Source of the DNA: Virgibacillus_F flavescens
GTDB taxonomy: Bacteria > Bacillota > Bacilli > Bacillales > Amphibacillaceae
DNA length: 64,000 bases
Assembly (NCBI RefSeq): GCF_050574275.1
Contig: NZ_CP192260.1
Span: 558,001-622,000 of the forward strand
Direction of reading: 5' to 3'
In this document: piece after piece, positions 26,963-36,327 of the stretch
How positions within the stretch are numbered: the stretch's first letter is position 1
Layout of the letters: every line of letters starts with the position of its first letter
Translations under genes and position numbers: made by a program
The notes under the pieces: model-generated
The model's database searches: none
What the model was told of the DNA's origin: nothing
The model's input: the letters and a program-made list of their open reading frames with translations, nothing else

Positions 26963-27994
26963 TTAGCTATTAATCAATACTTCATACCAAGTTCTATATG
27001 GTTGCCTGCTCTTTTCAATCCAATGATTACACAGCAAGTATTTTTCTCCATGTATTTTAATTGGTTTTGCATAATAGCGGTCTCCCCCATGTATCTTCCG
27101 TTGAATTGAAACATCAGTTCCCTCAGTTACTTTTCTTAACATTGGATACGGAAGCATTAAAGTTTCCTTGCTATATCGATGGTCACATAGATGATACATT
27201 ATTTCTTTCGAGAGTTTGTTTTTATTAATTAGCTCATTGAAGGTTTCACGAACAAATAACGCTATCGGAACATCGTTAGATTTAGGCGTAGGTTCCTTTA
27301 TACCTGGATTAACTATGGTATTATTTCCTGAAAATGAAACAGTTTCAGAAGCTAAGAACATGTTATACATTTGAATACTCCTCAGGAAAAGCTCTGAGGT
27401 ATCAGCAACTGATGAAGAAAGGCCAAGCACTGGATGTAATACCTGATCATTAAAGTTACTGTTCGCTATTATTTGGACTTCAAAGTCAAGCTCCATAGAC
27501 CTAAAAAGTTCTTCCAGTTCCAACACGCTGGAACGTAAAGGCTCATTGACAGCATTATTAATTTTCGGGGAGGCAAAAATAATTGTCCCTTTCTTCATAT
27601 TGAAGTAACCATATAAAAGCATGGCAGTTCGAACAATCTTCTTTATTATCCGCTCTACGGTTTGAATTGGACTACCATAGCTTAATCCAGCTCCATGGAA
27701 TGCCACATCTACTCCGTATATATTTTGTACGTTACCATCTTTGATTTGCAATCCTAAAGCATCTAATTCCCCTTGTTGCAATAGTTGCGTATAGGATTTA
27801 TTATTTTTAAAAATATTAAAAGAAAACTTACTTTCAAAGTAGGTTTTCACTGTTTGCATAATCTGCTCAATTTCTTCCTCATTAGATAATTCCCAATGAT
27901 TGGTAGATGGCTTCCAGTTCAATTGAACAGACTGACACTTTTTCACATGACGTAGCCATGACAGCATTAAGGATTCTCCAATCTCAATTTTCAC
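26963..27994 (-). CDS. conserved hypothetical protein, possible nuclease
   Basis: A 343-residue protein with the conserved-looking core VDVAFHGAGLSYG...TVERIIKKIVRTAMLLYGYF...GTIIFASPKIN. That strand-helix-strand order is like nuclease folds but a clear PD-(D/E)XK site was not seen. I recall similar proteins in Bacilli annotated only as hypothetical. GTG at 27994 follows AAAGGGGGAGAT. Located among restriction-type genes, so a defence role is plausible but unproven. Confidence 0.6.
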   Translation of the reverse strand: MKIEIGESLMLSWLRHVKKCQSVQLNWKPSTNHWELSNEEEIEQIMQTVKTYFESKFSFNIFKNNKSYTQLLQQGELDALGLQIKDGNVQNIYGVDVAFHGAGLSYGSPIQTVERIIKKIVRTAMLLYGYFNMKKGTIIFASPKINNAVNEPLRSSVLELEELFRSMELDFEVQIIANSNFNDQVLHPVLGLSSSVADTSELFLRSIQMYNMFLASETVSFSGNNTIVNPGIKEPTPKSNDVPIALFVRETFNELINKNKLSKEIMYHLCDHRYSKETLMLPYPMLRKVTEGTDVSIQRKIHGGDRYYAKPIKIHGEKYLLCNHWIEKSRQPYRTWYEVLINS

Positions 27995-28118
27995 GAATAA
28001 TCTCCCCCTTTTAATCTATGTACTTTTATTATAAAGGAAAAATTTGCAGTTTTCTTTGTCAACTGAATGGCTAACAGCGGTTGTTGGTCATGTATAGTTA
28101 AGCATGGCTTACAATATA

Positions 28119-28160
28119 AAAAAGATCAGTAACAATGGTTCCCCATGTACTGATCTTTTT
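28119..28160 (-). terminator. terminator after DUF7662-nuclease gene
   Basis: AAAAAGATCAGTA and TACTGATCTTTTT form a 13-bp stem. Confidence 0.85.
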
Positions 28161-28170
28161 ACTGTCTATA

Positions 28171-29037
28171 TTAAGAATACGAAATAATAAACTGAGAATT
28201 TGAAATGGCTTGTGGTAATAAAACAAGATTTACCCCTTTAAGATGTTGGTGATATTTGTTCTGAACGATATCAAATGTCTTAGATTCAGTTACAAAAAAG
28301 TATTTATAATCTGCTTTGTTATGCTGTAATTTCTCAAAGTCCTTTATGAAATTGCTTTTTTGATTTGAACCGAGGTCATTTTCTTTAAATGGATAGGTAG
28401 TCTTCAATTCGCCGATTATCCTCTTTCCATCACTGGTTGTTTCATCAATATCCAATCCAGGGGAACCCTGGGGCTTCAATCCCATATTTAAGCCAGAAAT
28501 TGAATATCTTTGATTAAGAAACTCCTTTATTAGCAGGCAACCTAAGAAGCTCAAATCGTTATCTATGTTACCTATTAATCTTCTAAAACCTTTTATTGAC
28601 TCGTACTGTTCAATCAAATTTTCATTGAAAAAATCCGACGGCATATTATTGGATAGAAAAGACCTAACTTTATCCACTTTTTTAGATAGACTGTCGATGT
28701 AGTTCATTTCTTCATTAGATAATCCCTTCCTAATATCCAACTTAATTACTGTATCTTCCTTTTGAGTTTGCATTTCCGAATTCTCTTTTCTGATAAACTC
28801 AACATATTCACTAAATATAACATTCACTACCTCATATCCTGCTTCTAACCAAGTTGAAGCATGAGAATGAGCCTTTAGACTGTTCACCCACCAGGCCTGA
28901 TATTTATATGCGGATTTGGGTAATGGAGTATTCAAAATACCTTCAATTTCACTAAATGACAATGTAACATGTGATGATGTTAATTTCTTCAAGTAATTTT
29001 GTAAGGGAATGTATTTTCCTTCTATTACCCTATCCAT
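28171..29037 (-). CDS. DUF7662 plus PD-(D/E)XK endonuclease-like protein
   Basis: 288 residues. The N-terminal domain (YIPLQNYLKKL...LSFSEIEGIL...LPKSAYKYQAWWVN...HASTWLEAGYEV) matches the small domain I know as DUF7662, often found in restriction proteins. The C-terminal part has GLDIDETTSDGKRIIGELKTT, a D-x(n)-ExK nuclease site. Probably a restriction-type endonuclease. AGGAGG precedes ATG at 29037. It sits between two other nuclease-like genes on the same strand. No partner methyltransferase is adjacent. Confidence 0.7.
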   Translation of the reverse strand: MDRVIEGKYIPLQNYLKKLTSSHVTLSFSEIEGILNTPLPKSAYKYQAWWVNSLKAHSHASTWLEAGYEVVNVIFSEYVEFIRKENSEMQTQKEDTVIKLDIRKGLSNEEMNYIDSLSKKVDKVRSFLSNNMPSDFFNENLIEQYESIKGFRRLIGNIDNDLSFLGCLLIKEFLNQRYSISGLNMGLKPQGSPGLDIDETTSDGKRIIGELKTTYPFKENDLGSNQKSNFIKDFEKLQHNKADYKYFFVTESKTFDIVQNKYHQHLKGVNLVLLPQAISNSQFIISYS

Positions 29038-29120
29038 TTATCTTTACCTCCTATGTTTTGTTCCCCTGATATCTACAGAACTTAGCAATACTTAACACTT
29101 CTCTCTAACACATAACTGTT

Positions 29121-30134
29121 TCAACCAAAATGTAATTCTCGATGGCAATTGGGACAAACAGCTATTGCGTTATCAACTGTATCTTTGCCACCGTCTGCCA
29201 ATCTTTTATTATGATGAACTTCTAAGTAGGGGGTTCCATCAGAAGCCCTTTTAAACGGAGCTTCCTTTTCACAATTCTCACAAATACCATTTGCTCGAAT
29301 CAATACCTCGCCAATAACGTCTGCATTACGCTTAAATGCCCTCGTAGCTACTTCATATGGTTCAGGATAAACGGTACTTCTACTTGCTAAACGAACTTCC
29401 CTTTTCTTGTTACCATCTTTAATTGCCTGTTTTACAGCCAAGTAAAGCTCTTCATCAGTATCTACACGTTTATTTAACTCTTCAAGCATTTGCACCATCA
29501 CTTCGTAATGCCTTTTTTCAATTTCAAACAGTGTTCCTCTATGAAAATGGACTACTTCACAGTCTTCCAATTCTATAGATTCTTTTAGAGTCTCCAACTT
29601 CAAAGTATTTTCATAGTCTCTTATTTTTTGGAACTCTACTTCAATTGCGTCATTCTCTTCATACTTTTCTATAACCTTGCAAAGAGTAGTTATCGCCCTC
29701 TCCCCACCTGTAGCATATGCAATAACACAATCTCCTACTTTAATATCCTTAAAGCAATTTTCATTTTTACGTCTGTTCCCATTTTCTTTATGACTGGAAT
29801 AAGTTTGAGTTTTACCTACCTTTATATCCGTAAAAGTCCAATTATAGCCAGTTGAATTAACATTAAGCCAAAAATATCTTGCTTGATTTTTATATTCAGG
29901 AAGTACAACATATTCCCCTCGACCAACTCTTTTGAAATATTTCTTGTAAGTTGGACTGTGTGTATTTTCGCTTGCATTTGTCAAAATAACTCTCATATGA
30001 CTTTCGCTTACATCTATCTTATTTTTTTCACAAAAGAGTCTAACCTTTTCATGTGTAATCGGTTCGACCATATAACCATTATTAACCGCTCTAACGATTT
30101 CATATCCTAATCCACTATCTCCATATTTCGCCAT
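29121..30134 (-). CDS. EVE-HNH endonuclease, modification-dependent (type IV-like)
   Basis: 337 residues starting MAKYGDSG. The middle region (YFWLNVNSTGYNW...FKDIKVGDCVIAYATGG) is an EVE/PUA-like base-reading domain. The C-terminus is a McrA-type HNH nuclease: CENCEKEAPF...YLEVHHNKRLADGG...NAIAVCPNCHRELH, with both zinc Cys pairs and the HH. EVE-HNH enzymes such as VcaM4I cut DNA carrying modified cytosine. ATG at 30134 is preferred over upstream in-frame starts because the homologous region begins there. Substrate here is inferred. Confidence 0.85.
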   Translation of the reverse strand: MAKYGDSGLGYEIVRAVNNGYMVEPITHEKVRLFCEKNKIDVSESHMRVILTNASENTHSPTYKKYFKRVGRGEYVVLPEYKNQARYFWLNVNSTGYNWTFTDIKVGKTQTYSSHKENGNRRKNENCFKDIKVGDCVIAYATGGERAITTLCKVIEKYEENDAIEVEFQKIRDYENTLKLETLKESIELEDCEVVHFHRGTLFEIEKRHYEVMVQMLEELNKRVDTDEELYLAVKQAIKDGNKKREVRLASRSTVYPEPYEVATRAFKRNADVIGEVLIRANGICENCEKEAPFKRASDGTPYLEVHHNKRLADGGKDTVDNAIAVCPNCHRELHFG

Positions 30135-30299
30135 TATTGTTACAACCCCTATACCAAATTTGAATAATAACCCTTTTATATTATATTCGACAAAAGCATA
30201 CAAAAACCTTGATTCGAAGAGATATAATAAGCACGCAATGTAGATGTTGAAATTACAATATGTTGATAAAAGGGGCATATCTATAAGGCAAGGTATAAG

Positions 30300-30617
30300 T
30301 TAATAACGTTCATAATTTCTTTTATTCGGTTTATATTTTTGTATAAATCCTAACCTTATTATCCGATGTAATTCATCCTTGGTCTTCCCAATTATAACAC
30401 TGGTTACGTACTCCCTTCCTAAAGCGATTCCTCCTTTTTTGATTGATTCATTATCAGCAATCTCCAATATTTTTTTAATACTATTTGTTTCCGCATACTT
30501 TTTAATTATCCATTGTTCCAGCGTATCTACTTCGTAACACTCAACTAATTCGATATAGTTTCGTAAGCGTTCAATTTCTTTTCTTGCTTTATCAGGTGTA
30601 ATTAGTTTATGTGGCAA
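30300..30617 (-). CDS. small hypothetical protein
   Basis: 105 residues, helical and basic (for example DKARKEIERLRNYIELVECYEV). The start appears to be TTG at 30617 behind AGGTAGGGG. No family recognised. Cotranscription with the upstream gene 30649-30876 is likely (31-nt gap). Confidence 0.6.
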   Translation of the reverse strand: MPHKLITPDKARKEIERLRNYIELVECYEVDTLEQWIIKKYAETNSIKKILEIADNESIKKGGIALGREYVTSVIIGKTKDELHRIIRLGFIQKYKPNKRNYERY

Positions 30618-30648
30618 ACCGACCCCTACCTTTCTATAATATTGTTAG

Positions 30649-30876
30649 CTATAGTATATCTATTTTTTTAGATATATCGGGAGCATTTATTTTATATATA
30701 ATTACTTCCCCTGACTTTTCACCACATATTTGGTCACAATCTTTCTTGCTTGGAGTGTCCGCATATGCATCGTAACTATCTGTGTTAATAATTTCATCAA
30801 AATAAATATAATTTTCGTAGTTCTCCCATTCTTTCCACATGGTATAACTTACACTTTCTCTATTACTTTTTTTCAT
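30649..30876 (-). CDS. small hypothetical protein
   Basis: 75 residues, acidic, tyrosine-rich (ENYENYIYFDEIINTDSYDAY). AGGAGG precedes ATG at 30876. Acidic composition would fit a DNA-mimic or antitoxin-like role, but nothing proves this. Confidence 0.55.
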   Translation of the reverse strand: MKKSNRESVSYTMWKEWENYENYIYFDEIINTDSYDAYADTPSKKDCDQICGEKSGEVIIYKINAPDISKKIDIL

Positions 30877-31183
30877 ATTATCGCCTCCTATAGCTACAAT
30901 CGAAACAGAATTAGAAAAGGTGGCAATATGTTGAAAAAATATGACATTTAATTCTTAAGACAACCTTTAGGATTAAATCCAATTGAAAATGATTAATTAT
31001 ATATGAAAGATCTTAGCTTCTTTTTTTCGTATTACTACCATGTACCTGACAGATCTCTTTTTTGAATCATTTCTGCATTTTTTAAACCTTTGAGTTTACT
31101 TTGAGTGAGTGCTGTGGTTTCATAAATAGTCTTTATGTTGAACTACTAAAAACATATTTAATGTATTAGACCAGATTATAATG

Positions 31184-31260
31184 ATTGGAAATTTATGTTA
31201 AAATAAATGGAGCTTGTGAAGAGTCGTACTTAAAGTAACGAAGCAGGTTAATTGAATAAG
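31184..31260 (+). promoter_or_regulatory. conserved extended -10 promoter and leader, copy 3
   Basis: ATTTATGTTAAAATAAAT, then CTTGTGAAG and ACTTAAAGTAACGAAGCAGG, in the same order as in elements U1 and U2. No terminal inverted repeats were found around this copy. Confidence 0.6.
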
Positions 31261-31312
31261 ATATCAATTTTAATGCAGTGTTTGATGTATATTTGTTAAG
31301 GGGGTTTTTACA

Positions 31313-31846
31313 ATGAATATGAAAAAGTTGCTTATAGGATTTCTTGGGTTTTTAGTATTTTTAGTGGGCTGTAATGCAGAAGATGAAGTTGAATCTCCTA
31401 TTTACAAGGGTGAAAGATTGAACATTGGTGTAATAGGCGAAACACCTGATGTAAGGGAGCAGAATGTTAATTTCCAAAGTATAACTTTAGACAAATTAGA
31501 ATCAAATGTTAAAAACATTTTTACTGAGTTCGATGCTGTTTTCATTATGAAGGAATACCTGGTACAAGCAGGAGAAAGGCAATATGCAAAAGTGTATAGC
31601 GAATTAGAAATACCTGTTTTCTTCATTCAATCAAAGAAATCATATCTACCATTTATATATGATGATATGACCTATGAAGAATCTCCTAATATTGAAGACC
31701 AAACATATGCAACAGGCATTTTGAGTGAAGAAAAAGATACATTTAAAACTTGGGGCTACGGATTATACAATGATACTGAAAATGAAACCAATATAAAAGA
31801 TGTTTATACAAGGATATTTACAACTATTGAGTCAGAGGTGAAATAA
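31313..31846 (+). CDS. small lipoprotein
   Basis: 177 residues with a type II signal peptide: charged start, hydrophobic LLIGFLGFLVFLVG and lipobox ending in Cys (residue about 21). The rest is soluble and probably extracellular; no known domain. GGGGG precedes ATG at 31313. Driven by the conserved leader and followed by a small membrane protein gene. Confidence 0.72.
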   Translation: MNMKKLLIGFLGFLVFLVGCNAEDEVESPIYKGERLNIGVIGETPDVREQNVNFQSITLDKLESNVKNIFTEFDAVFIMKEYLVQAGERQYAKVYSELEIPVFFIQSKKSYLPFIYDDMTYEESPNIEDQTYATGILSEEKDTFKTWGYGLYNDTENETNIKDVYTRIFTTIESEVK

Positions 31847-31930
31847 GCATTATTTAATAAATTCGCTTGTTCAACAAACTGGTGCTTATCTTTAATTAGA
31901 AATTATATAAAATTATAAGGGGATGCGTAC

Positions 31931-32128
31931 ATGGGTATTTTATTTATAGTTCTTCCAATCGCTTCAATTTTAGTTGGACTATATTTCATTACATTAGGAC
32001 TTTGGGAATTAAGAGAAGGCGTAAATAAAAAACAATACATTAAGTATATGTTCACAGGGTTATTTTTACTGGTTATTCTAACACCAATGATGTGGCTTTT
32101 TGGAAGTAGCTTTCTCAGGATGAGTTAA
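31931..32128 (+). CDS. small membrane protein
   Basis: 65 residues with two hydrophobic segments (FIVLPIASILVGLYFITLGLW and MFTGLFLLVILTPMMWLF). AAGGGG precedes ATG at 31931. Followed at 32145-32178 by TTAACAGGTGCTTTAATTG, the separator seen after the U1/U2 cargo genes. Confidence 0.62.
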   Translation: MGILFIVLPIASILVGLYFITLGLWELREGVNKKQYIKYMFTGLFLLVILTPMMWLFGSSFLRMS

Positions 32129-32613
32129 GTTTGTGAAGCAATACACTTAAATTAACAGGTGCTTTAATTGAATAAAAGATAATTGAAGAGTGGAAAATGC
32201 AACTACTTATGAACAAAGGGGTAGTGAAAAGACAGTAGACAGTATATGAAGCTATAACTCTACTGATTGCTCTGATTCATTTGTTCAGTATTTTTAGGTG
32301 TGATTATAGCTATATTGTCTCTGTTTAAAGGAAGTTAGCCACTCTTGCTATAATCTGATCGGCACAGGTGACTAATTATAACTGGTGCTGATTTCCCAAA
32401 GGAAAATCATACTATTGCACAGGCAATTCTATACGGTCATATAAACTGCCTATTTTAATCATACACTTTTTTTACGGTATTGCAATTTTATGCCTCAATG
32501 TGGTTGTTTTCCAAAAATGGCACAATCACTTTTCTCCCTTTCTTACATTATTCTAATCCATATTCATTCATCTCTTTATTCATTTTTTGATCACAATATA
32601 GTTGCCTAAACAA
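32129..32613. other. intergenic remnant region
   Basis: Starts with the separator motif (TTTGTGAAG...CTTAAATTAACAGGTGC). The rest has no intact gene; short hydrophobic open stretches near 32,250-32,340 may be the decayed remains of another small membrane gene. Confidence 0.35.
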
Positions 32614-32652
32614 CGACAATAAAAATACCACAGTAACAAACACTGTGGTAGA
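32614..32652 (-). terminator. terminator behind the GGDEF-EAL locus
   Basis: TACCACAGT-AACAAAC-ACTGTGGTA followed on the minus strand by TTTTTATTG. Confidence 0.85.
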
Positions 32653-32771
32653 GCCAAAAATTTATACTTTCTTATCTTTTAGGGATTGTCGTATGGTAGA
32701 GAAATATTTATTAGATGATGAAACATTATATTTTATAATCGAATTTATTGCCACTTCTGACAAAGTCCCAT

Positions 32772-33387
32772 CTAACGCATTGAATCTTCAGGCTTTTTTC
32801 TGTCTGTTACATTACGGGAAGCGATAACAATATGCTTGATGTTTTCCTTTTCATTCAATACAGGAATCCATTGAGCTTCTAAATAACGCCACTGACCTTG
32901 GACATCCTTAAATCTATAATTCACCCAAAAAGGTGTCTTAGATGCAATCATAGATTCAAACTTTTCTCGCAGGTTCGGGAAGTCAATGGGTTCGACTATC
33001 TTAAATATAGAGTGTCCTTCAAGGGATGACGGCGATAATCCAAAGAGTTCCTCATGAGATGGTGACGCATACTTTACCAGCCCAGACGCATCTATAATTG
33101 CAGTGAAATCTGACATATGTTCGGCAATGAGTCGACTATTAGTCTCACTCTGTTTTAATGCTTCTTCAACCTTTATCCGTTCTGTAATATCAACACATGA
33201 AGCAATAACCTCAACAACCCTTCCTCCTTTGACAACAGGGCGTAAGGATGCTAAGTGGGTGACTCCATTCATTTTTGCTTCATAAGAAATGCCCTTTTCA
33301 CCTTCCCAGGCTCGCTTATAATATTGGGCTTGTCTTTCTGCTTCTTCATTGGATTGAAAATCCTTTAATTCTCTTCAAATAACTTGC
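32772..33387 (-). pseudogene. detached PAS-PAS C-terminal part of the GGDEF-EAL protein
   Basis: Two PAS/PAC units (ASCVDITERIKVEEALKQS and ...IASRNVTDRKK) continue the upstream gene in another frame. Removing one base from the G8 tract restores the frame as TLCGGELLYKIGLTPEQVI, but an in-frame TGA at 33375-33377 then interrupts it. The piece stops at 32772 just after a PAC motif, as if a further output domain had been lost. At least two lesions are therefore present. Confidence 0.75.
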
Positions 33388-35715
33388 TCAGGGGTCAATC
33401 CTATTTTGTAAAGTAACTCCCCCCCCGCAAAGTGTGTGAATGAATTTAGCGTCTTCCTTTATATATTTAAACGTCATTCCTTGTTGCATTCTAATGGTAT
33501 CCAATAACTCTTGACGTGCAATCTGCAATGCCTTTTCCATCCATTGTCGATTTTGTAATCCTTCAGGGATTCCGTAAAGATTAACGTTTTTTTCAATCTC
33601 GCCAAATTGTAGTACAAATTCCTTTGGTGGGAGAGGCTTGCTAAATAAATAACCCTCTGATATTTCACATAAATTTTGTTGTAAAAAAATGAGTTGGTCT
33701 TTTGTTTCGACTCCCTCAGCGATGACTTCAAGTTTTAATTGATGTGCCATAGCTATTATAGTTTTTACAATGGTGGCATCATTCATGTCCTTCGTACAAT
33801 GACGAATAAACGATTGATCAATTTTAAGTTTGTCGATCGGGGCATCCTTCAGGTAATGAAGAGAACTAAACCCTGTCCCAAAGTCATCTAAACTAATTTT
33901 TACACCTAATTCTTTCAGTTGTCTTAGAACTTTCAGAACGTGGTCACTATCTGCCATCATACTCTCAGTAATCTCCAGTTCGAGATTTTTAGGGTCAAGT
34001 CCTGATTCCCATATAACTTGTCTAATCATTTCAACTAAGTTTGGCTGATAAAGCTGTCTTACAGAAAGATTAACTGACAACTCAAAAGGAGGTAGCCCAT
34101 TCTCCTGCCATTTCTTAGCCTGCAAACATGCCGTACGTAAAACCCATTCACCCATTGGTATGATAAGTCCCGTTTCCTCTGCCCTGGGAATAAATTCTCC
34201 TGGTGAAATGAACCCTTTTTCTGGATGATTCCAACGCATCAGTGCCTCTGCACCAACCATTTTCCCTGTAGAAAGATTGACTTTCGGTTGGTAATATAAT
34301 TCAAACTCCTGTTGTTCCAGTGCTTTACGTAGATCCATTTCGACTTCAAATTTTTTATATGTTTTTTCAATTTGATTTGAAAAATAAAATTGATAATTGT
34401 TTGTTCCCTTTCGTTTCGCCCGATACATAGCTGAATCAGCCTTTTTAATTAGTGTTTCAACATCATCGCCATCATGTGGATAGGAGCTGATACCAATACT
34501 TGGTGTTGTGTATAGTTCATATTGATCAATATAAAACGGCTTCGTGAAACAATCAAGAATTTGATTAGCGACAATGGTAATTTTTTCTTGATCCATGTTT
34601 AAAAGAGAAACAAGAAATTCGTCTCCACCATTTCGTGCCAATTCACCTTGATTGCCAATATATTCTATGAGTCTTTTAGAAACCGCCTGTAACAAACGAT
34701 CCCCTATGCCATGTCCCATCGAATCATTAATCATTTTAAATCGGTCTAAATCAAAGAAGAGTATAGCCAAATTTTCAGTAGTATTTTCAGCTAAAGTAGT
34801 CTTCAAATGATTGTAAAAGTGATGACGATTTGATAATCCAGTTAAGGCATCATGATAAGCCATGTACTCAATCGTTTCTTGTGCCTTTTTTTGCTCAGTA
34901 ATATCTGAGACCGCACCGATGGCCGCTGTGTTACCTTGGTACACCATAGTGGATCCATAATTCTGCACATACAGTAACGTATTGTCTTTTTTCACCATTC
35001 GATATTGATAGTCTACATTAACAGAACTGTCAAGCAAGCGTTTTTTTATATTTTCATACACCATTGGGCGGTCTTCTGGATAGATACAATCTATGACGTT
35101 TGACCCAATAATCTCATCCTCGCTATACCCCAACATTTCAAGAAGTTTTGGATTAGCATAAATAAATTTTCCGTCTTGGGTTATATAAGTCCCAACTAAC
35201 GAGTTCTCTGTTAAGTTTCTGTATTTTTCTTCCGCTTCCGCTAATGCCTTTTGTGCGTTTTTATGTTCCGTAATATCTTTGAGAATCGCATACACACCAA
35301 CGACTTGGTTATTTACAATGATGGGGATGTTTGTAATATTAAGATTAAACTGCTCACCACTTTCACTATATATAGCCGTTTCATGGTTTGTTGATGTACC
35401 TTTTGTTGCTGTATAAAAATTTTCTAAAGTCTTTTCCAATTGATCTGGAACAACATGGGGGGCGAAGGATCGGTGGAGCAATTCTTCTTCAGTATATCCA
35501 TAGGACTCTACAATCTTATTCGCACTTAAAAATTTCCCTTCTGTGTCGAAAGTTAATACCATATCAGGGTTTTGTTGATAAAGTGACTGATAAAATTGTT
35601 CATTCATCTTTAAATCTACCAGTTGTTTTTGTATTTTTTTCTCTGTGTGAGACTTAAATAGAACAAAAGCGAAAATGTTAAGAATTACAATACCAACGCC
35701 TACTATAATTACCAT
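33388..35715 (-). CDS. membrane-anchored PAS-PAS-GGDEF-EAL cyclic-di-GMP protein, frameshifted near its 3' end
   Basis: 775 residues: one N-terminal transmembrane helix, PAS at about 40-155, PAS at about 160-280, GGDEF domain with intact ARNGGDEF near residue 365, and EAL domain with intact GAEALMRWNHP, DDFGTGFSSL and AEGVET. It could both make and degrade c-di-GMP. The reading frame shifts in a run of eight G (33419-33426, C on the plus strand), cutting off two further PAS domains. The leader contains a c-di-GMP-I riboswitch and terminator, so its expression would respond to its own product. The GGDEF-EAL part may still work. Confidence 0.85.
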   Translation of the reverse strand: MVIIVGVGIVILNIFAFVLFKSHTEKKIQKQLVDLKMNEQFYQSLYQQNPDMVLTFDTEGKFLSANKIVESYGYTEEELLHRSFAPHVVPDQLEKTLENFYTATKGTSTNHETAIYSESGEQFNLNITNIPIIVNNQVVGVYAILKDITEHKNAQKALAEAEEKYRNLTENSLVGTYITQDGKFIYANPKLLEMLGYSEDEIIGSNVIDCIYPEDRPMVYENIKKRLLDSSVNVDYQYRMVKKDNTLLYVQNYGSTMVYQGNTAAIGAVSDITEQKKAQETIEYMAYHDALTGLSNRHHFYNHLKTTLAENTTENLAILFFDLDRFKMINDSMGHGIGDRLLQAVSKRLIEYIGNQGELARNGGDEFLVSLLNMDQEKITIVANQILDCFTKPFYIDQYELYTTPSIGISSYPHDGDDVETLIKKADSAMYRAKRKGTNNYQFYFSNQIEKTYKKFEVEMDLRKALEQQEFELYYQPKVNLSTGKMVGAEALMRWNHPEKGFISPGEFIPRAEETGLIIPMGEWVLRTACLQAKKWQENGLPPFELSVNLSVRQLYQPNLVEMIRQVIWESGLDPKNLELEITESMMADSDHVLKVLRQLKELGVKISLDDFGTGFSSLHYLKDAPIDKLKIDQSFIRHCTKDMNDATIVKTIIAMAHQLKLEVIAEGVETKDQLIFLQQNLCEISEGYLFSKPLPPKEFVLQFGEIEKNVNLYGIPEGLQNRQWMEKALQIARQELLDTIRMQQGMTFKYIKEDAKFIHTLCGGGVTLQNRIDP

Positions 35716-35753
35716 ATATACCCCTCAAATCCACAGTTTTCTCCTGTATTTTA

Positions 35754-35790
35754 TAAAAAAGGACTAACCGAAAACCGATTAGTCCTTTTA
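35754..35790 (-). terminator. riboswitch terminator of GGDEF-EAL gene
   Basis: AAAAGGACTAATCGG/CCGGTTAGTCC-type hairpin followed on the minus strand by six T, between the riboswitch and the start codon. Confidence 0.8.
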
Positions 35791-35794
35791 AAAA

Positions 35795-35872
35795 GTATCG
35801 GTAACTGGCTGGCCTAATCCTTCGATCTTAGCCCCTGTAGTTTTGCGTCTTCATCTTTCGATAAATTTGCCT
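35795..35872 (-). promoter_or_regulatory. c-di-GMP-I (GEMM-I) riboswitch upstream of GGDEF-EAL gene
   Basis: The minus strand contains GACGCAAAACTACAGGGGC and CTAAG, then GGCCAGCCAGTTACCGA, which are the conserved core and the tetraloop-receptor side of GEMM-I. The terminator at 35754-35790 serves as expression platform. Confidence 0.9.
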
Positions 35873-36109
35873 TTATCTATTATTCATTTGTTTACTTTCT
35901 ATATATATCTAACCCTCAAATAAATTGTCTGCAACTTAAACTTCTGTAACTTTAATCACTACTTCGAATAACACTACTTAATACCTACTATCATACAGCA
36001 AATTCTATTAATAATCGAGAACTTTTGGCAAAATCAGGTAAAGTAAACCTTCACGCACTAAACAATATATAGTACAATATAACTGTAATCATAAAAATAA
36101 TTAAGGCAT

Positions 36110-36197
36110 CCTCCGATAATGGAAAACTTACTGAAAGGTAAGGTCGCAAAGCTACGGGTCTAAGGTAATATGCTGTGATAGCCGAGTTACCGAAGAG
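36110..36197 (+). promoter_or_regulatory. c-di-GMP-I (GEMM-I) riboswitch upstream of CheY-like gene
   Basis: GGTCGCAAAGCTACGGGTCTAAGG followed by GTGATAGCCGAGTTACCGA matches the GEMM-I consensus. It is divergent from the riboswitch at 35795-35872, about 240 bp away. The terminator at 36208-36249 is the expression platform. Confidence 0.9.
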
Positions 36198-36207
36198 GGT
36201 GAGACAC

Positions 36208-36249
36208 AAGGTTAGTCTCCTAATTGGTGAGACTAACCTTTTCTCTTTT
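36208..36249 (+). terminator. riboswitch terminator ahead of CheY-like pseudogene
   Basis: AAGGTTAGTCTC-CTAATTG-GTGAGACTAACCTT hairpin then TTCTCTTTT. Confidence 0.85.
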
Positions 36250-36327
36250 GTAGTAGGCTGTTTATTGGGGACTAATTTCCTACAATCCTTAAAATTAGTA
36301 GCTCTCCCATATGAAGAAGGGATAGAT

